Both the position numbers and the translations under genes were made by a program. From positions 2,070,001 to 2,134,000 of the forward strand of contig NZ_UHIO01000001.1 of NCBI RefSeq assembly GCF_900460315.1: 64,000 nucleotides of DNA, given 5' to 3'. The notes beneath the pieces were generated by a model that had not been told where the DNA came from, made no database searches, and saw only the letters and a program-made list of their open reading frames with translations. How positions within the stretch are numbered: position 1 is the stretch's first letter; the number at the start of each line of letters is the position of its first letter. Of the stretch, positions 36,928-48,027 are shown one piece after another. The stretch comes from Veillonella criceti (GTDB lineage: Bacteria > Bacillota > Negativicutes > Veillonellales > Veillonellaceae).

Positions 36928-37895
36928 GTTTGATGAGAGAGATGGCGTTAATTGAACAAGTAAAAGCTGACCTCATTAAGGTGGAAGCCTATTTGGCGGA
37001 CTCCTTAAACACAGGCTCAGAAGATTTTAATCAATTAATTCGCCCCATATCAGCAGCGGGTGGTAAGCGTTTACGGGCACGCCTATGCTTATTGATTGCG
37101 GGATCAGGTAATGCACCGGAAGAAAAACGAATTCCCATTGCAGCGGCTGTGGAAATGCTACATTTAGCGACATTAATTCACGATGATGTACTCGATCAAG
37201 CGGCTGTCCGTCGTGGTGCACCAGCTATTCATTGTAGTAAAGGCAATAAAGTAGCCATTTTAAGTGGTGACTATTTATTTGCCAAAGCCTTTGATGTAGT
37301 GGCACAGATTGAATCCGTAGCGTGTTTAAGGGTATTCTCCTTTATTATTTCTGCATTAGTAGAAGGGGAATTTATGCAAATGGAAGATGTATTTTGCATT
37401 ACCCAAGGGACAGAGCGCTATTTAACTAAGACACAAAAGAAAACTGCTGACTTTATTGAAGCTTGTCTAGAATTAGGCGGTATTTTGGGTGATTGGACGT
37501 CCGAAGAAACCACATTGTTGAAACAATATGGTCATGGTCTTGGTATGGCATTCCAGATTACCGATGACATTATGGATTACTGTGCGACATCGGATACCAC
37601 GGGTAAACCGGTAGGTAAAGATTTGCGAGAAGGGCTCATTACGTATCCGTTATTATCTATCATTACAAAAGAGAATGAACAATATATTACAGATACTGTG
37701 CATGCCATTGCAGGAGGCCAAGCGGCTGATGAATTGATTGAGTATGTAACGGCTCAAGGTGGTGTGGCTAAGGCAGAAGCTTTAGAAGCTACTTATCGTG
37801 AACAAGCGACGACCGCTTTAGCTGCATTGCCGGAATTTGCTGGTAAGTCAGTATTATATGAGGTATTAGATTCGTTGGCTCATAGAAAGGTGTAA
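36924..37895 (+). CDS. Polyprenyl (hepta/octaprenyl-type) diphosphate synthase
   Basis: A 323-residue all-helical trans-prenyltransferase. It carries GGKRLRARLC, the first aspartate-rich motif HDDVLDQA and the second ITDDIMDY, which bind Mg2+ and the diphosphates. It would make the side chain of menaquinone. Chain length is not predictable by eye. It lies between engB and tatC in one tightly packed operon. Confidence 0.88.
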   Translation: MSLMREMALIEQVKADLIKVEAYLADSLNTGSEDFNQLIRPISAAGGKRLRARLCLLIAGSGNAPEEKRIPIAAAVEMLHLATLIHDDVLDQAAVRRGAPAIHCSKGNKVAILSGDYLFAKAFDVVAQIESVACLRVFSFIISALVEGEFMQMEDVFCITQGTERYLTKTQKKTADFIEACLELGGILGDWTSEETTLLKQYGHGLGMAFQITDDIMDYCATSDTTGKPVGKDLREGLITYPLLSIITKENEQYITDTVHAIAGGQAADELIEYVTAQGGVAKAEALEATYREQATTALAALPEFAGKSVLYEVLDSLAHRKV

Positions 37896-37898
37896 ATT

Positions 37899-38804
37899 AT
37901 GGAATCGTTTCAGGTACGAGATTTTAATGACCCGAAACGAAAGCCTTCCTTGAATAGTGTGTTGGCGCAAAAAGAACGCCTCAAAGCGGCAGAGCGAGTT
38001 CGCCTCGGAGAAACGGTGGAAACTTCGCCGGAAAATAAAGCCATAGCCGATGTAGATTTAGAAGCTATAGAGCCACAGTATACGCCCTTAGAAGAGCAAA
38101 TTATGGCTGAGAATAAGGCGATGTCTTTGGTTGGGCACTTAGGTGAACTTCGTAAACGAATTATTATTTCTGCTATCGCTATTTTGGTAGGCTTTTGTGT
38201 AGCCTATTATTATGTAGATGATATATTGGCTATCATTATAGCTCCAGCGGGTAAACTGTATTATATGAGACCAACTGAAGCCTTTTTTACCTATATGAAA
38301 GTCGCTTTAGTAGCGGGGCTTATTGCAGCTTCACCAATTTGGTTATATGAAGTGTGGGCCTTTGTCATTCCGGCCTTAACCAAACAAGAAAAGCAATTGA
38401 CGAATTGGTTTTTACCATTTGCTATTATATTATTTATTATGGGAATTTTATTCTCTTATGCGTTGGTATTACCCGTGGCGATTCAATTTTTTATTGGCTT
38501 TGCTACCGATGAATTGCAACCTTTATTTTCCATTGGTCAATATATTGATTTTGTCATTGCCTTTGTTTTGCCGTTTGGTTTAATTTTTGAATTGCCAATT
38601 GTCATGATTATTATGGCAAAATTAAATTTGATTACCTCTGCCTTTTTGCGGTCTAAACGTAAAATCTTCTTATTTTTATCCTTTGTTATTGGTGGTTTAA
38701 TTTCACCGACTCCAGACATGTTCTCACAGACTATGATTGCTATGCCGATGATTATTCTTTATGAAGTGAGTCTGTGGATGGTAGCGAAGGTGATGAAAAA
38801 ATAA
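37899..38804 (+). CDS. tatC: Sec-independent protein translocase TatC with N-terminal extension
   Basis: A 301-residue membrane protein with six helices. The TatC core begins with MSLVGHLGELRKRI at residue 75. It has the conserved RPTEAFFTYMKVA loop and PTPDMFSQ near the sixth helix. The first 74 residues are a charged soluble extension not found in ordinary TatC of about 240 residues. It recognises twin-arginine signal peptides. No tatA is visible in this window. Confidence 0.92.
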   Translation: MESFQVRDFNDPKRKPSLNSVLAQKERLKAAERVRLGETVETSPENKAIADVDLEAIEPQYTPLEEQIMAENKAMSLVGHLGELRKRIIISAIAILVGFCVAYYYVDDILAIIIAPAGKLYYMRPTEAFFTYMKVALVAGLIAASPIWLYEVWAFVIPALTKQEKQLTNWFLPFAIILFIMGILFSYALVLPVAIQFFIGFATDELQPLFSIGQYIDFVIAFVLPFGLIFELPIVMIIMAKLNLITSAFLRSKRKIFLFLSFVIGGLISPTPDMFSQTMIAMPMIILYEVSLWMVAKVMKK

Positions 38805-38825
38805 TTAGTCACACATGATTAGGAG

Positions 38826-38875
38826 AGTCTGTTTGATTACTTTTGAAAAGTAAATTGACAGACTTTCTTTTTTTA
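38826..38875 (+). terminator. Terminator after tatC
   Basis: An outer agtctgt/acagact stem and an inner ttactttt/aaaagtaa hairpin are followed by a long T run. Confidence 0.75.
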
Positions 38876-38882
38876 GTTATTA

Positions 38883-39203
38883 TGAGAGTTAGAAATACTC
38901 TTATATAGAGCAAGCGTCGATGAGGAAAAATCTTCTCCTAGCGTGGCAGAGAGCGTTGATAAGGTGAGAGCAACGTACGTGAATAGAAGAGGGTAGCCTC
39001 GGAGCTGATGAGATGAAGTTACATGGATGCGTAAGTGAATGTATTGTATATATTATAAGTATAAGTAGCTTACTTTGAGCGTTGTAATGCGTAGTTTTGT
39101 CCGGCTAACCCCGTTAACGGTAATGAGTGATTGCTACGGCAATAATCTAGGTGGTACCGCGGAAGTTAAGCCCTTTCGTCCTAATGGACGAAAGGGCTTT
39201 TTT
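38883..39203 (+). promoter_or_regulatory. T-box leader of valS
   Basis: The conserved T-box element AGGTGGTACCGCGG (39149-39162) binds the acceptor end of uncharged tRNA. A strong terminator follows (stem 39169-39181 with 39186-39198, then T). Upstream lies the Stem I region with an AGAGAG-type element near 38950 and a sequence ending CTCGGAGC. The triplet GTA (38993-38995) before it is a plausible valine specifier codon. Low charging of tRNA-Val would cause read-through into valS. Confidence 0.9.
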
Positions 39204-39228
39204 ATATACGATATAGGAGGAATTTGTG

Positions 39229-41886
39229 ATGAGTGAGTTTAAAAATTTAACAACTTACAATCCAGGAGAGATTGAACAGAATTGGTATGAATTTTGGGAG
39301 AAACAAGGGTACTTCCATGAAGAAGTAGACAGCAATAAGAAACCATATAGTATTGTATTACCACCACCAAATGTAACAGGACAATTGCATATGGGGCATG
39401 CCCTAGATAATACCTTACAAGACATTTTGATTCGTTTCAAACGTATGCAAGGTTATAATGTTCTTTGGATGCCAGGGACTGACCATGCCGGGATTGCAAC
39501 TCAGGTTAAAGTTGAACAAAATCTTATGAAAGAAGAAGGCAAAAGTCGCTATGATTTAGGGCGCGAAGAATTTGTTAAACGTGTGTGGGAATGGAAAAAA
39601 GAATACGGTAGCACAATTGTTAAACAAATTCGTAGTTTAGGGGCTTCTTGTGACTGGTCTCGTGAACGCTTTACCTTAGATGATGGCTATTATAAAGCGG
39701 TTCGGGAAGTATTTGTTAGCTTATATGAAAAAGGCTTAATTTATCAAGGCGAACGTATTACGAATTGGTGTCCAAGTTGTCATACCGCACTTAGTGATAT
39801 TGAAGTAGAACATAGTGATGAAGCAGGTCATTTATGGTATGTAAATTATCCGGTAGTAGGTGAAGACGGCCGTTATGTAACGGTAGCTACGACTCGACCT
39901 GAAACAATGTTTGGTGACGTAGCTGTGGCTGTTAATCCTGAGGATGACCGTTATAAAGATATCATTGGTAAAACCTTATTATTACCATTTGTTAACCGTG
40001 AAATTCCAGTGATTGCTGATGATTATGTAGATCCTAGCTTTGGTACTGGTTGCGTAAAAATTACACCAGCCCATGACCCTAATGACTTTGAAATGGGGCA
40101 ACGTCATAATTTACAGTCCATCATTGTTATGAATCTTGATGGCACTATGAATAGTGAAGCGGGGCATTTTGAAGGTTTGACTCGCGAAGTAGCGCGTAAA
40201 CAAGTGGTAGCTGAATTAAAAGAACAAGGCTTACTTGTAAAAATTGAAGACCATGATCATAGTGTTGGTCATTGTTCTCGTTGTAATACGATTGTAGAAC
40301 CGCTTGTATCAAAACAGTGGTTTGTAAAGATGGGACCTATTGCAGAACCAGCGCTTAAAGTTGTACAAGATAAAGCCATTGAATTTGTGCCAGAACGTTT
40401 CACGAAGACATACACTAACTGGTTAGAAGGCATTCGCGATTGGTGTATTTCTCGTCAATTATGGTGGGGGCATCGAATTCCTGCTTGGTATTGTGATGAT
40501 TGCGGTGAAATTACCGTATCTCGTGAAGATATTGATGTATGTCCTAAATGTGGTGGTCATGTACATCAAGATGAAGATGTATTGGATACTTGGTTTAGTT
40601 CTGCTATGTGGCCGTTTGCGACTATGGGGTGGCCAGAAGAAACAAACGAACTTAAACACTGGTACCCAACGAGCGTGTTGGTAACAGGGTATGACATTAT
40701 CTTCTTCTGGGTAGCGCGTATGATTTTCATGGGCCTTGAATTTAAACAAGAAATTCCATTTAAACATGTATTTATTCATGGGCTAGTTCGTGATAGCCAG
40801 GGCCGTAAGATGAGTAAATCTTTGGGCAATGGTATTAATCCACTTGACGTGATTAATGAATATGGTGCTGATGCTTTACGTTTCACTTTAGTAACAGGCA
40901 ATACACCAGGTAATGATATGCGCTTTTATATGGAACGTGTAGAAGCTAATCGTAATTTTGCAAATAAGATTTGGAATGCCTCTAAATTTGTTCTTATGAA
41001 TTTAGATAATTATGATCCTAATTTTGTACCTACAGAAGACGATCTCACGTTAGCTGATCGTTGGATTATTGATACATATAATCAAGCAGTAGCAACCATT
41101 ACTGCGAACCTAGATAAATTTGAATTGGGTGAAGCGGCTTCTGCTGTATACGACTTTATTTGGAATAGCTATTGTGACTGGTTTATTGAATTGGCTAAAC
41201 CACGTCTTTATAATAAAGAAGGTGGCCGTGACCGTGCTGTAGTACAGTATTTATTGGTTACAATTTTACGACATATGCTTGAATTATTACATCCATTTAT
41301 GCCATTTGTTACCGAACATATTTGGCAACACTTGCCACATGAAGGTGAAAGCATTGTTGTTGCGCCATGGCCTACAGCCTTGCCGTTTGGTGATCAAAGT
41401 GCTAGTGCGGCTCAAATGTCTATTATGATGGATGCCATTAAAGGAATTCGTAACATGCGTGCAGAAATGAATGTACCAATGGGTAAACGAAGTGCTGTTA
41501 TTTTAGCGCTTACTGACGAATCGTTGCGTGATGTAGTGAATAATCATCAAGATTACTTTAAAACGCTTGGTTGGGCTGAGACAGTTACTGTATTAGGCGT
41601 TATGGATGCGAAACCAGAAAATGCAACCGTTACTGTAGTTAATGGGCTTGAAGTATATCTATTACTTAAAGATTTAATCGATGTGACTAAAGAACGGGAA
41701 CGTTTGACAAAAGAAAAAGAAACATTGAAGAAAGAAATTGCCCGTTTAGAAGGTAAATTAGGCAATCCTGGCTTCGTAGCTAAAGCACCAGCTGATGTAG
41801 TCGCTAAGGAAGAAGCGAAATTAGCTGAATATAAACAGAAACAGCAAGCCGTAGCAGAACGCGAAGAATTTCTTAAGACCTTATAG
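39229..41886 (+). CDS. valS: Valyl-tRNA synthetase
   Basis: An 885-residue class I synthetase. The HIGH-type motif is [17 protein letters not shown] and the KMSKS motif is [10 protein letters not shown]. The editing domain between them contains [10 protein letters not shown]. The C-terminal coiled coil ([25 protein letters not shown] spread over two helices) is typical of ValS. The ATG at 39229 lies eight bases after AGGAGG; a GTG three bases earlier is an alternative. A T-box leader precedes it. Confidence 0.97.
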   Translation: MSEFKNLTTYNPGEIEQNWYEFWEKQGYFHEEVDSNKKPYSIVLPPPNVTGQLHMGHALDNTLQDILIRFKRMQGYNVLWMPGTDHAGIATQVKVEQNLMKEEGKSRYDLGREEFVKRVWEWKKEYGSTIVKQIRSLGASCDWSRERFTLDDGYYKAVREVFVSLYEKGLIYQGERITNWCPSCHTALSDIEVEHSDEAGHLWYVNYPVVGEDGRYVTVATTRPETMFGDVAVAVNPEDDRYKDIIGKTLLLPFVNREIPVIADDYVDPSFGTGCVKITPAHDPNDFEMGQRHNLQSIIVMNLDGTMNSEAGHFEGLTREVARKQVVAELKEQGLLVKIEDHDHSVGHCSRCNTIVEPLVSKQWFVKMGPIAEPALKVVQDKAIEFVPERFTKTYTNWLEGIRDWCISRQLWWGHRIPAWYCDDCGEITVSREDIDVCPKCGGHVHQDEDVLDTWFSSAMWPFATMGWPEETNELKHWYPTSVLVTGYDIIFFWVARMIFMGLEFKQEIPFKHVFIHGLVRDSQGRKMSKSLGNGINPLDVINEYGADALRFTLVTGNTPGNDMRFYMERVEANRNFANKIWNASKFVLMNLDNYDPNFVPTEDDLTLADRWIIDTYNQAVATITANLDKFELGEAASAVYDFIWNSYCDWFIELAKPRLYNKEGGRDRAVVQYLLVTILRHMLELLHPFMPFVTEHIWQHLPHEGESIVVAPWPTALPFGDQSASAAQMSIMMDAIKGIRNMRAEMNVPMGKRSAVILALTDESLRDVVNNHQDYFKTLGWAETVTVLGVMDAKPENATVTVVNGLEVYLLLKDLIDVTKERERLTKEKETLKKEIARLEGKLGNPGFVAKAPADVVAKEEAKLAEYKQKQQAVAEREEFLKTL

Positions 41887-41895
41887 GAGGAAAGC

Positions 41896-43179
41896 ATGAC
41901 ATATGCAGAGGCAGTAGCCTATTTAGATAGTTGTGTTCCCTTTGGAATTAAGCCTGGTTTAGAGCGCATTGAGGCGCTCTTACAGGCGATGGATAATCCT
42001 GAAACAGCATATAAAACAGTTCATATTACAGGGACTAACGGTAAAGGATCTGTAACAGCGTTGATAGATTCTGTACTCACTCATAGTGGTCGTAGAGTTG
42101 GTCGTTTTACGTCGCCTCATTTGATTAGTTACACAGAACGAATTTGTGTGAATGGTCGCTCTATTACGGAAGAGGCCTTTGGTGAATTGATTGCCAAAGT
42201 AGCTGAGGTAGTAACGAAGCTGGTTGATGGTGGTTTAGAGCCGCCCACTCAATTTGAAGTATTAACAGCGGCAGCCTTTCTGTTTTTCCGTGAGCAAGAA
42301 GTGGATTATGCCGTTATTGAAGTGGGCCTAGGTGGTTTATTAGACTCTACTAATGTAATTACCCCAGAAGTGGCGGTAATTACCAATGTTACCATTGATC
42401 ATCAAGCTTATTGTGGCAATACGGTAGAAGAAATTGCCACTCATAAGGCGGGGATTATTAAACCGAAGGTACCCGTTGTGACAGCGGCACAAAGCAGTGC
42501 ATTAGAAGTAATTCGAAGTAAAGCCAAGGAATTGAAATCTCAAATTTTGGTCTTTAATGAAGACTTCTCGATTAAGAGTCGTAGTGCTATGCCTGAAGGG
42601 CAGATGATTACGCTTGAAGATAAAGCAGGGCATAAGGATATGCTCTTTACTACCTTAGCTGGGGTTCATCAAGCGGTTAACTTAGCTTGTGCGGCTGAAG
42701 CATTACGAGTACTTATGAAATCTGATTCAGCTATTAGTGAAGAAACATTGCGTGAAGGCTTAGCACGGGCTAAGTGGGCTGGTCGTTTTGAAATTGTGAA
42801 ACGATTAGATCGTCTCTTTATCTTTGATGGTGCTCATAATGCCAATGGGGCTGAAGCATTTCATTTGACCTATACAGAGTTATTTAAAGATAGAGCAAAG
42901 ACGATGATATTAGCCGTCTTAGCTGATAAGGAAGTACAGGCTGTTGTGGATCAATTAGTAGGGTCAAAGGATTCTGTCATAACGGTACCAGCTCCGACAC
43001 CACGGTCTTGTACACCTGAAGAATTGGCGAGTCATATTCATAGCGAAGTTTCAACAGCTAGTTCTGTAACTGAGGGCTTAGAGAGAGCCATGAAGACTAC
43101 AAAAGCGGGGGACATTATTGTAGTCGCTGGTTCGTTATATATTTTAGGGGAAGCTGAGCAATGGTTAAACGCTCAGTAA
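41896..43179 (+). CDS. folC: Bifunctional folylpolyglutamate synthase / dihydrofolate synthase
   Basis: A 427-residue Mur-ligase-like enzyme. The P-loop is HITGTNGKGSVTA. Also visible are RFTSPHLISYTERI, EVGLGGLLDSTNVI and the late IFDGAHNANGAEAF. It adds glutamate to dihydropteroate and folates. AGGAGG lies before the ATG, nine bases after valS, so it is cotranscribed. Confidence 0.93.
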   Translation: MTYAEAVAYLDSCVPFGIKPGLERIEALLQAMDNPETAYKTVHITGTNGKGSVTALIDSVLTHSGRRVGRFTSPHLISYTERICVNGRSITEEAFGELIAKVAEVVTKLVDGGLEPPTQFEVLTAAAFLFFREQEVDYAVIEVGLGGLLDSTNVITPEVAVITNVTIDHQAYCGNTVEEIATHKAGIIKPKVPVVTAAQSSALEVIRSKAKELKSQILVFNEDFSIKSRSAMPEGQMITLEDKAGHKDMLFTTLAGVHQAVNLACAAEALRVLMKSDSAISEETLREGLARAKWAGRFEIVKRLDRLFIFDGAHNANGAEAFHLTYTELFKDRAKTMILAVLADKEVQAVVDQLVGSKDSVITVPAPTPRSCTPEELASHIHSEVSTASSVTEGLERAMKTTKAGDIIVVAGSLYILGEAEQWLNAQ

Positions 43180-43188
43180 TGGTGTAAT

Positions 43189-44433
43189 ATGCCTAGCGCA
43201 GTTTGCCTCGATAGGGGCCAAGAGTTGAAACAATATATTACTAGACTCCTATATGCGATTGTCTTGGTTATGCCTTTGCATCAATTATTAGGTGATATTT
43301 TGGTGGTATTGGCTTTAGTACTCAGTATTTGGGATACAGTACGGTATCGTCCATTATCAAAGCCCGCTTCTTGGTTACAATGGTGTGTGTTGGGTTTTAT
43401 GGGATGGAGTTTATTATCCTCTTTGGCTTCAACCCGGCCGATGTTTACCGCTTTTAGTTGGCTATATAATGTGGGGATGTATGGAGCCATTTATTTCCTT
43501 ACCTATCGCTATTTAAGGGAGCCTGAACAATGGCGTACATTTTTGCGGATTTTTATATGGTCTGCCTGTATTGTATGCATTGTAGGGGTCTATCAGTACA
43601 TGACTATGTCTATGGATTTGTTGCAGGAATGGGTAGATGCTAAACATTTTCCACTTTTGAAACGGCGTATGTTTGCAACTTTGCAAAATCCAAACTTATT
43701 TGGTGAGTACTTGCTCATTGTATTGTCTGTTGCTGGAACAGGTATATTCCAAGGGCTAAAGGAGAAGCGTTGGCGTCTATTGGCCTGGATGGTACCTTTA
43801 TCATTATTCTTTTTAATTTGCATGACATTAACCTACTCACGAGCGATTTGGATTAGCTTTGCTTGTGTAATTATTTATTGGGGAATCGTAATCGATCGAC
43901 GATTATTGCTTTCTTTATTAGCTATTCCAGCTATACTCTTTTTCTATCATGGTGAAGTGGCATCACGGCTGTGGTCTTTGTTTGACGGTAATGATACATC
44001 TGCTGTATTGCGTTGGGCCTTGTGGGATAGTACGACTTATATGATTGTCGATTATCCTGTATTAGGCATCGGTTGGGATGCGTTCTGGTTTGTATACCCT
44101 CACTATAATTATTATATTCAGGCACCGGATGTGGTTATTTATCATGCTCACAATATGTTTCTAAATGTTTTGGCTGAAATCGGGCTTCCTGGGGCGCTGT
44201 TCTATTTTGCAGCTATTTATGGCCATGCTGTGTATGCTTTGCGATTGCCAAAAGCAACAATTAGCAATATTGTAAAATATGGTATGGGCGCTGTTGTAGT
44301 AGGGGTTACAATAAGTGGTCTTTTTGATCATGATTTATTCAGTCACCAAGTATCGGTTATTTTCTGGCAACTATTAGGTTGGGCTTCCGCTGTCTTATAT
44401 ACTTATAAGAAAAATAACTATAAGACTTCGTAA
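43189..44433 (+). CDS. O-antigen ligase / polymerase-like membrane protein
   Basis: A 414-residue protein with about ten to twelve membrane segments. The region GIGWDAFWFVYPHYNYYIQAPDVVIYHAHNMFLNVLAEIGLPG is the periplasmic loop and following helix that mark the Wzy_C / WaaL O-antigen ligase family; the conserved His in HAHN is likely catalytic. It may attach O-polysaccharide to lipid A-core, which fits a diderm Negativicute. The ATG at 43189 has no good ribosome site, so the start is uncertain. Confidence 0.82.
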   Translation: MPSAVCLDRGQELKQYITRLLYAIVLVMPLHQLLGDILVVLALVLSIWDTVRYRPLSKPASWLQWCVLGFMGWSLLSSLASTRPMFTAFSWLYNVGMYGAIYFLTYRYLREPEQWRTFLRIFIWSACIVCIVGVYQYMTMSMDLLQEWVDAKHFPLLKRRMFATLQNPNLFGEYLLIVLSVAGTGIFQGLKEKRWRLLAWMVPLSLFFLICMTLTYSRAIWISFACVIIYWGIVIDRRLLLSLLAIPAILFFYHGEVASRLWSLFDGNDTSAVLRWALWDSTTYMIVDYPVLGIGWDAFWFVYPHYNYYIQAPDVVIYHAHNMFLNVLAEIGLPGALFYFAAIYGHAVYALRLPKATISNIVKYGMGAVVVGVTISGLFDHDLFSHQVSVIFWQLLGWASAVLYTYKKNNYKTS

Positions 44434-44501
44434 ATACCGATAGAATAGACCTTTGAAAACTTTTTGTGATTGATGTAAGTTAACAATTTAATATGATTTT
44501 T

Positions 44502-44540
44502 AATAGGTATCATGATTTAATATCATGATACCTATTTTCT
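44502..44540 (+). terminator. Terminator after the O-antigen ligase-like gene
   Basis: A 14-base perfect stem (aataggtatcatga and complement) closes a seven-base loop; a short T run follows. Confidence 0.75.
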
Positions 44541-44804
44541 TTGCGTATGAAATGCCGTTTAATCATATTGGTTGACAAAGGGACTTAATTCTTCTAATAT
44601 TAGCCATAGTTTGAAGTATAACTCTCTAATCAATATCTAAATATGTCGATAAAAGGGAAGTTTTTCGATACAGTAAAATGTTGGTAAAAATAAAAAAATA
44701 TTCACAAAAAAAGAGGATATTTTAAACTTTTGTCGAATATGTATAGTGTTGGAATGCGGAAGTACAATTTAATGTCATTCAAACTTTAAAAGGAGATGGT
44801 AGTG
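44541..44804 (+). other. Long AT-rich upstream region of the propionate operon
   Basis: About 260 bases without a gene lie between the terminator and the CoA-transferase start. Several short motifs containing tcga recur (near 44645, 44668 and 44733), and a lone ttcacaa half-site occurs near 44701. No promoter could be assigned with confidence, although the region must hold one. Confidence 0.35.
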
Positions 44805-46307
44805 ATGATTAACATCCTCGATCGCGTGCAAGGTGAAGCTCTTCAAGCAAAAATTAAAACTGCAGAAGAAGCCGCTTTGTTGATCAACCCTGGTGACCAT
44901 GTTGGGATTAGTGGATTTACCCCTTCTGGTTATCCAAAAGCAGTTCCTTTGGCATTGGCAAAGAGAATGGAAAGTGATCCATTCAAAATTGACTTGTGGA
45001 CTGGTGCCTCTGTTGGTGATGAAGCCGATGGTGCGTTAACTCGTGTTGATGGTATTGCTCGTCGATTCCCATATCAGACGAATGGCGATATGCGTAAAGC
45101 ACTTAATGCAGGCAAAGTTCGTTACAGCGATATGCATCTTAGTCAAACAGCTCAAAACGTACGCTATGGTTTCTATGGCGATTGCGATATTGCTATCGTA
45201 GAAGCCGTATGCATCCGTGAAGATGGTGGGATTGTTCCTTCTACATCAGTAGGTAACACACCAACTTACATTAGCCAAGCAAAAAAAGTTATTGTTGAAG
45301 TCAACGTAAGTCAACCAATGAGTTTGGTAGGCATGCACGATATCTATGAACCATTGGATCCACCATATCGTCAGCCATTACCAATTACGGCAGCTGGTAA
45401 TCGCGTAGGGACTCCATACATCCCATGTGATCCAGAAAAAATCGTAGCTATTGTACCATGTGACATTACTGACAAGACTCGTCCATTAGCACCAATTGAT
45501 GATGATGCTAAGAAAATGAGCCAACATTTAATCGAATTCTTCGAAAATGAAATCAAACATGGTCGTTTGCCTAAGAATTTATTGCCATTACAATCTGGTG
45601 TAGGTTCTGTAGCGAATGCTGTAATTACAGGCTTGGCTCAAGGTCCATTTACTAATTTATCTATCTTTACTGAAGTAATTCAAGATGGTATGTTTGACCT
45701 TATTGATGCTGGTAAAGTAGAAGTATGTTCAGGGACCGCTCTTTCCCCATCACCTGATGGATTAAAACGTTTTTATGACAACGTTGATTTGTACTCGAAG
45801 AAAATTATTCTTCGTCCGCAAGAACTTTCGAACAGTCCTGAATTAGCTCGACGTCTTGGCGTTATTGCTATGAATACAGCGATTGAATTTGATATCTTTG
45901 GTAATGTAAACTCCACTCACATTATGGGTAGCAAAATGATGAATGGTATTGGTGGTTCTGGCGACTTCGCTCGAAACGCTTATATCTCCATCTTCTGTAC
46001 AAACTCTGTAGCCAAAGATGGTGCAATTAGCTCTATCGTTCCAATGTGCTCTCACATTGACCATACAGAACACGATGTAATGGTATTCTGTACTGAACAA
46101 GGTATCGCTGATTGCCGTGGTTTAGCTCCGGAAGAACGCGCTCGCTTAATTATTAAGAACTGCGCTAATCCAGAATATAAACCAATGTTAGAAGATTACC
46201 TCGAAAGAGCTTTGGTGGCAACGAAACACGCCCATACACCAATTTTGCTTGATGAAGCTCTTTCTTGGCATAAACGTTTCCTTGAAACAGGAAGCATGAA
46301 GAAGTAA
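44805..46307 (+). CDS. Propionyl-CoA:succinate CoA-transferase (acetyl-CoA hydrolase/transferase family)
   Basis: A 500-residue CoA-transferase. GISGFTPSGYPKAVPLALAKR near the N-terminus, the middle TEVIQDGMFDLIDAGKV with its catalytic-type Glu, and GSGDFARNAYISIF near residue 385 are typical of the family that includes ScpC. It would move CoA from propionyl-CoA to succinate and so begin the succinate-to-propionate cycle; its place before the mutase supports this. The ATG at 44805 lies nine bases after AAAGGAG; an ATG at 44796 is too close. Confidence 0.85.
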   Translation: MINILDRVQGEALQAKIKTAEEAALLINPGDHVGISGFTPSGYPKAVPLALAKRMESDPFKIDLWTGASVGDEADGALTRVDGIARRFPYQTNGDMRKALNAGKVRYSDMHLSQTAQNVRYGFYGDCDIAIVEAVCIREDGGIVPSTSVGNTPTYISQAKKVIVEVNVSQPMSLVGMHDIYEPLDPPYRQPLPITAAGNRVGTPYIPCDPEKIVAIVPCDITDKTRPLAPIDDDAKKMSQHLIEFFENEIKHGRLPKNLLPLQSGVGSVANAVITGLAQGPFTNLSIFTEVIQDGMFDLIDAGKVEVCSGTALSPSPDGLKRFYDNVDLYSKKIILRPQELSNSPELARRLGVIAMNTAIEFDIFGNVNSTHIMGSKMMNGIGGSGDFARNAYISIFCTNSVAKDGAISSIVPMCSHIDHTEHDVMVFCTEQGIADCRGLAPEERARLIIKNCANPEYKPMLEDYLERALVATKHAHTPILLDEALSWHKRFLETGSMKK

Positions 46308-46334
46308 GGTATTTTTAGGAGGATGATGAAAACT

Positions 46335-47981
46335 ATGGCTAACGAAGCTCTAAAAGCTAATCTTGCCAAATATGAGGCAGAAGTTAATGAAAAAATTGCG
46401 AAATTCCCAGAACGCAAAAATTTGAAGTATAACCGTTTATACACTCCACTTGATATTGAAGGTTTTGACTATGAAAAAGATTTAGGGTTCCCTGGTGAAT
46501 TCCCTTACACTCGTGGTGTACAACCTACAATGTATCGTGGTCGTTTCTGGACAATGCGTATGTACGCTGGTTTCGCTACTGCTGAAGAATCCAACAAACG
46601 TTACCGTTACCTTATCGAATCTGGTGCAACTGGCCTTAGCTGCGCATTCGACTTACCAACTCAGATTGGTTATGACTCTGACGACGCTATGGCAGAAGGC
46701 GAAGTTGGTAAAGTAGGGGTAGCAATCGACTCCTTAAAAGATATGGAAATTCTTTTCGACGGCATTGACCTTGGTAAAGTTTCCACATCTATGACAATTA
46801 ATGCACCTGCATCTGTACTTCTTGCTATGTACATTGCAGTAGCTGAAAAACAAGGCGTACCTGCTTCTGCATTGATGGGTACTATCCAGAACGATATTCT
46901 GAAAGAATATGCTGCTCGTGGGACTTACATTTTCCCTCCAAAACCATCCATGCGTTTGATTACTAATATCTTCGAATATTGCTCTCAGAATGTACCAAAA
47001 TGGAACACAATCTCCATTTCCGGTTACCATATCCGTGAAGCTGGTTCTACAGCTGCTCAGGAAATCGCATTTACAATCGCTGATGGTATCGCTTACGTAG
47101 AAGCTGCTTTAAAAGCTGGCTTAGACGTTGATGCTTTCGCTGGTCGTTTATCCTTCTTCTGGAACGCTCATAACAACGTACTTGAAGAAGTTGCTAAATT
47201 CCGTGCATCCCGTCGTTTATGGGCGACTATCATGAAAGAACGCTTTGGTGCTAAAAAAGCTAAATCCATGATGCTTCGTGTACATACTCAAACAGCTGGT
47301 TCCATGCTTACTGCACAACAAGTTGATAACAACATCGTTCGTGTAGCATTGCAAACGGCTGCTGCTGTAATGGGTGGTACTCAGTCCTTACATACTAACT
47401 CCCGTGACGAAGCGTTAGCACTTCCTACAGAAGCTTCCGTACAGGTTGCTCTTCGTACTCAACAAATCGTTGCTTACGAATCTGGTTTAGCTGACGTAAT
47501 CGACCCATTGGGCGGTTCCTACTATGTAGAAGCTATGACTAATGCTATTTATGATGAAGCTGCTGAATACATTCGCAAAATCGACGAAATGGGCGGCGCT
47601 GTAGTAGCTATTGAAAAAGGTTACATCCAGAAAGAAATTCAAGAATCTGCATACAAATGGCAGATGGAAGTTGAATCTGGCCTTCGTACAATCGTAGGGG
47701 TTAACAAATTCCAGGTTGAAGAAAAACCAGTTGAAGGTCTTCTTCGTGTAGATGCTTCCGTAGGTGTTAACCAAGCTAAGAAAACTCAGAAAGTTCGTGA
47801 AGAACGCGATAACGCTGCAGTAGAAAAAGCATTGGCAGCACTTAAAGAAGGGGCAAAAGATGAAAATGTTAACCTTATGCCATTAATTCTTGATGCAGTT
47901 CGTACATATGCAACATTGGGTGAAATTTGTAACGTATTACGTGAAGTATTTGGTGAATACCAAGCTCATTCCACGTTATAA
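46335..47981 (+). CDS. Methylmalonyl-CoA mutase catalytic subunit
   Basis: A 548-residue TIM-barrel subunit with [52 protein letters not shown] and [18 protein letters not shown], all characteristic of the substrate-binding half. The B12-binding domain normally fused at the C-terminus is absent and is encoded separately 46 bases downstream. The mutase turns succinyl-CoA into (R)-methylmalonyl-CoA. The start is uncertain among ATGs at 46323, 46326 and 46335; the last is chosen because the AGGAGG at 46317-46322 touches the first two. Codons here are unusually rich in C endings, as in highly expressed genes. Confidence 0.94.
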   Translation: MANEALKANLAKYEAEVNEKIAKFPERKNLKYNRLYTPLDIEGFDYEKDLGFPGEFPYTRGVQPTMYRGRFWTMRMYAGFATAEESNKRYRYLIESGATGLSCAFDLPTQIGYDSDDAMAEGEVGKVGVAIDSLKDMEILFDGIDLGKVSTSMTINAPASVLLAMYIAVAEKQGVPASALMGTIQNDILKEYAARGTYIFPPKPSMRLITNIFEYCSQNVPKWNTISISGYHIREAGSTAAQEIAFTIADGIAYVEAALKAGLDVDAFAGRLSFFWNAHNNVLEEVAKFRASRRLWATIMKERFGAKKAKSMMLRVHTQTAGSMLTAQQVDNNIVRVALQTAAAVMGGTQSLHTNSRDEALALPTEASVQVALRTQQIVAYESGLADVIDPLGGSYYVEAMTNAIYDEAAEYIRKIDEMGGAVVAIEKGYIQKEIQESAYKWQMEVESGLRTIVGVNKFQVEEKPVEGLLRVDASVGVNQAKKTQKVREERDNAAVEKALAALKEGAKDENVNLMPLILDAVRTYATLGEICNVLREVFGEYQAHSTL

Positions 47982-48027
47982 TTTCTAGGTAAAGATAGCG
48001 TAACGATTAGTTCGGAGGTAATATATC

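Noticed and set aside
44690..44720. ttcacaa as a possible Rex site in front of the CoA transferase
   Set aside because: Only a half-site is present; the opposite ttgtgaa arm at the required spacing is missing.
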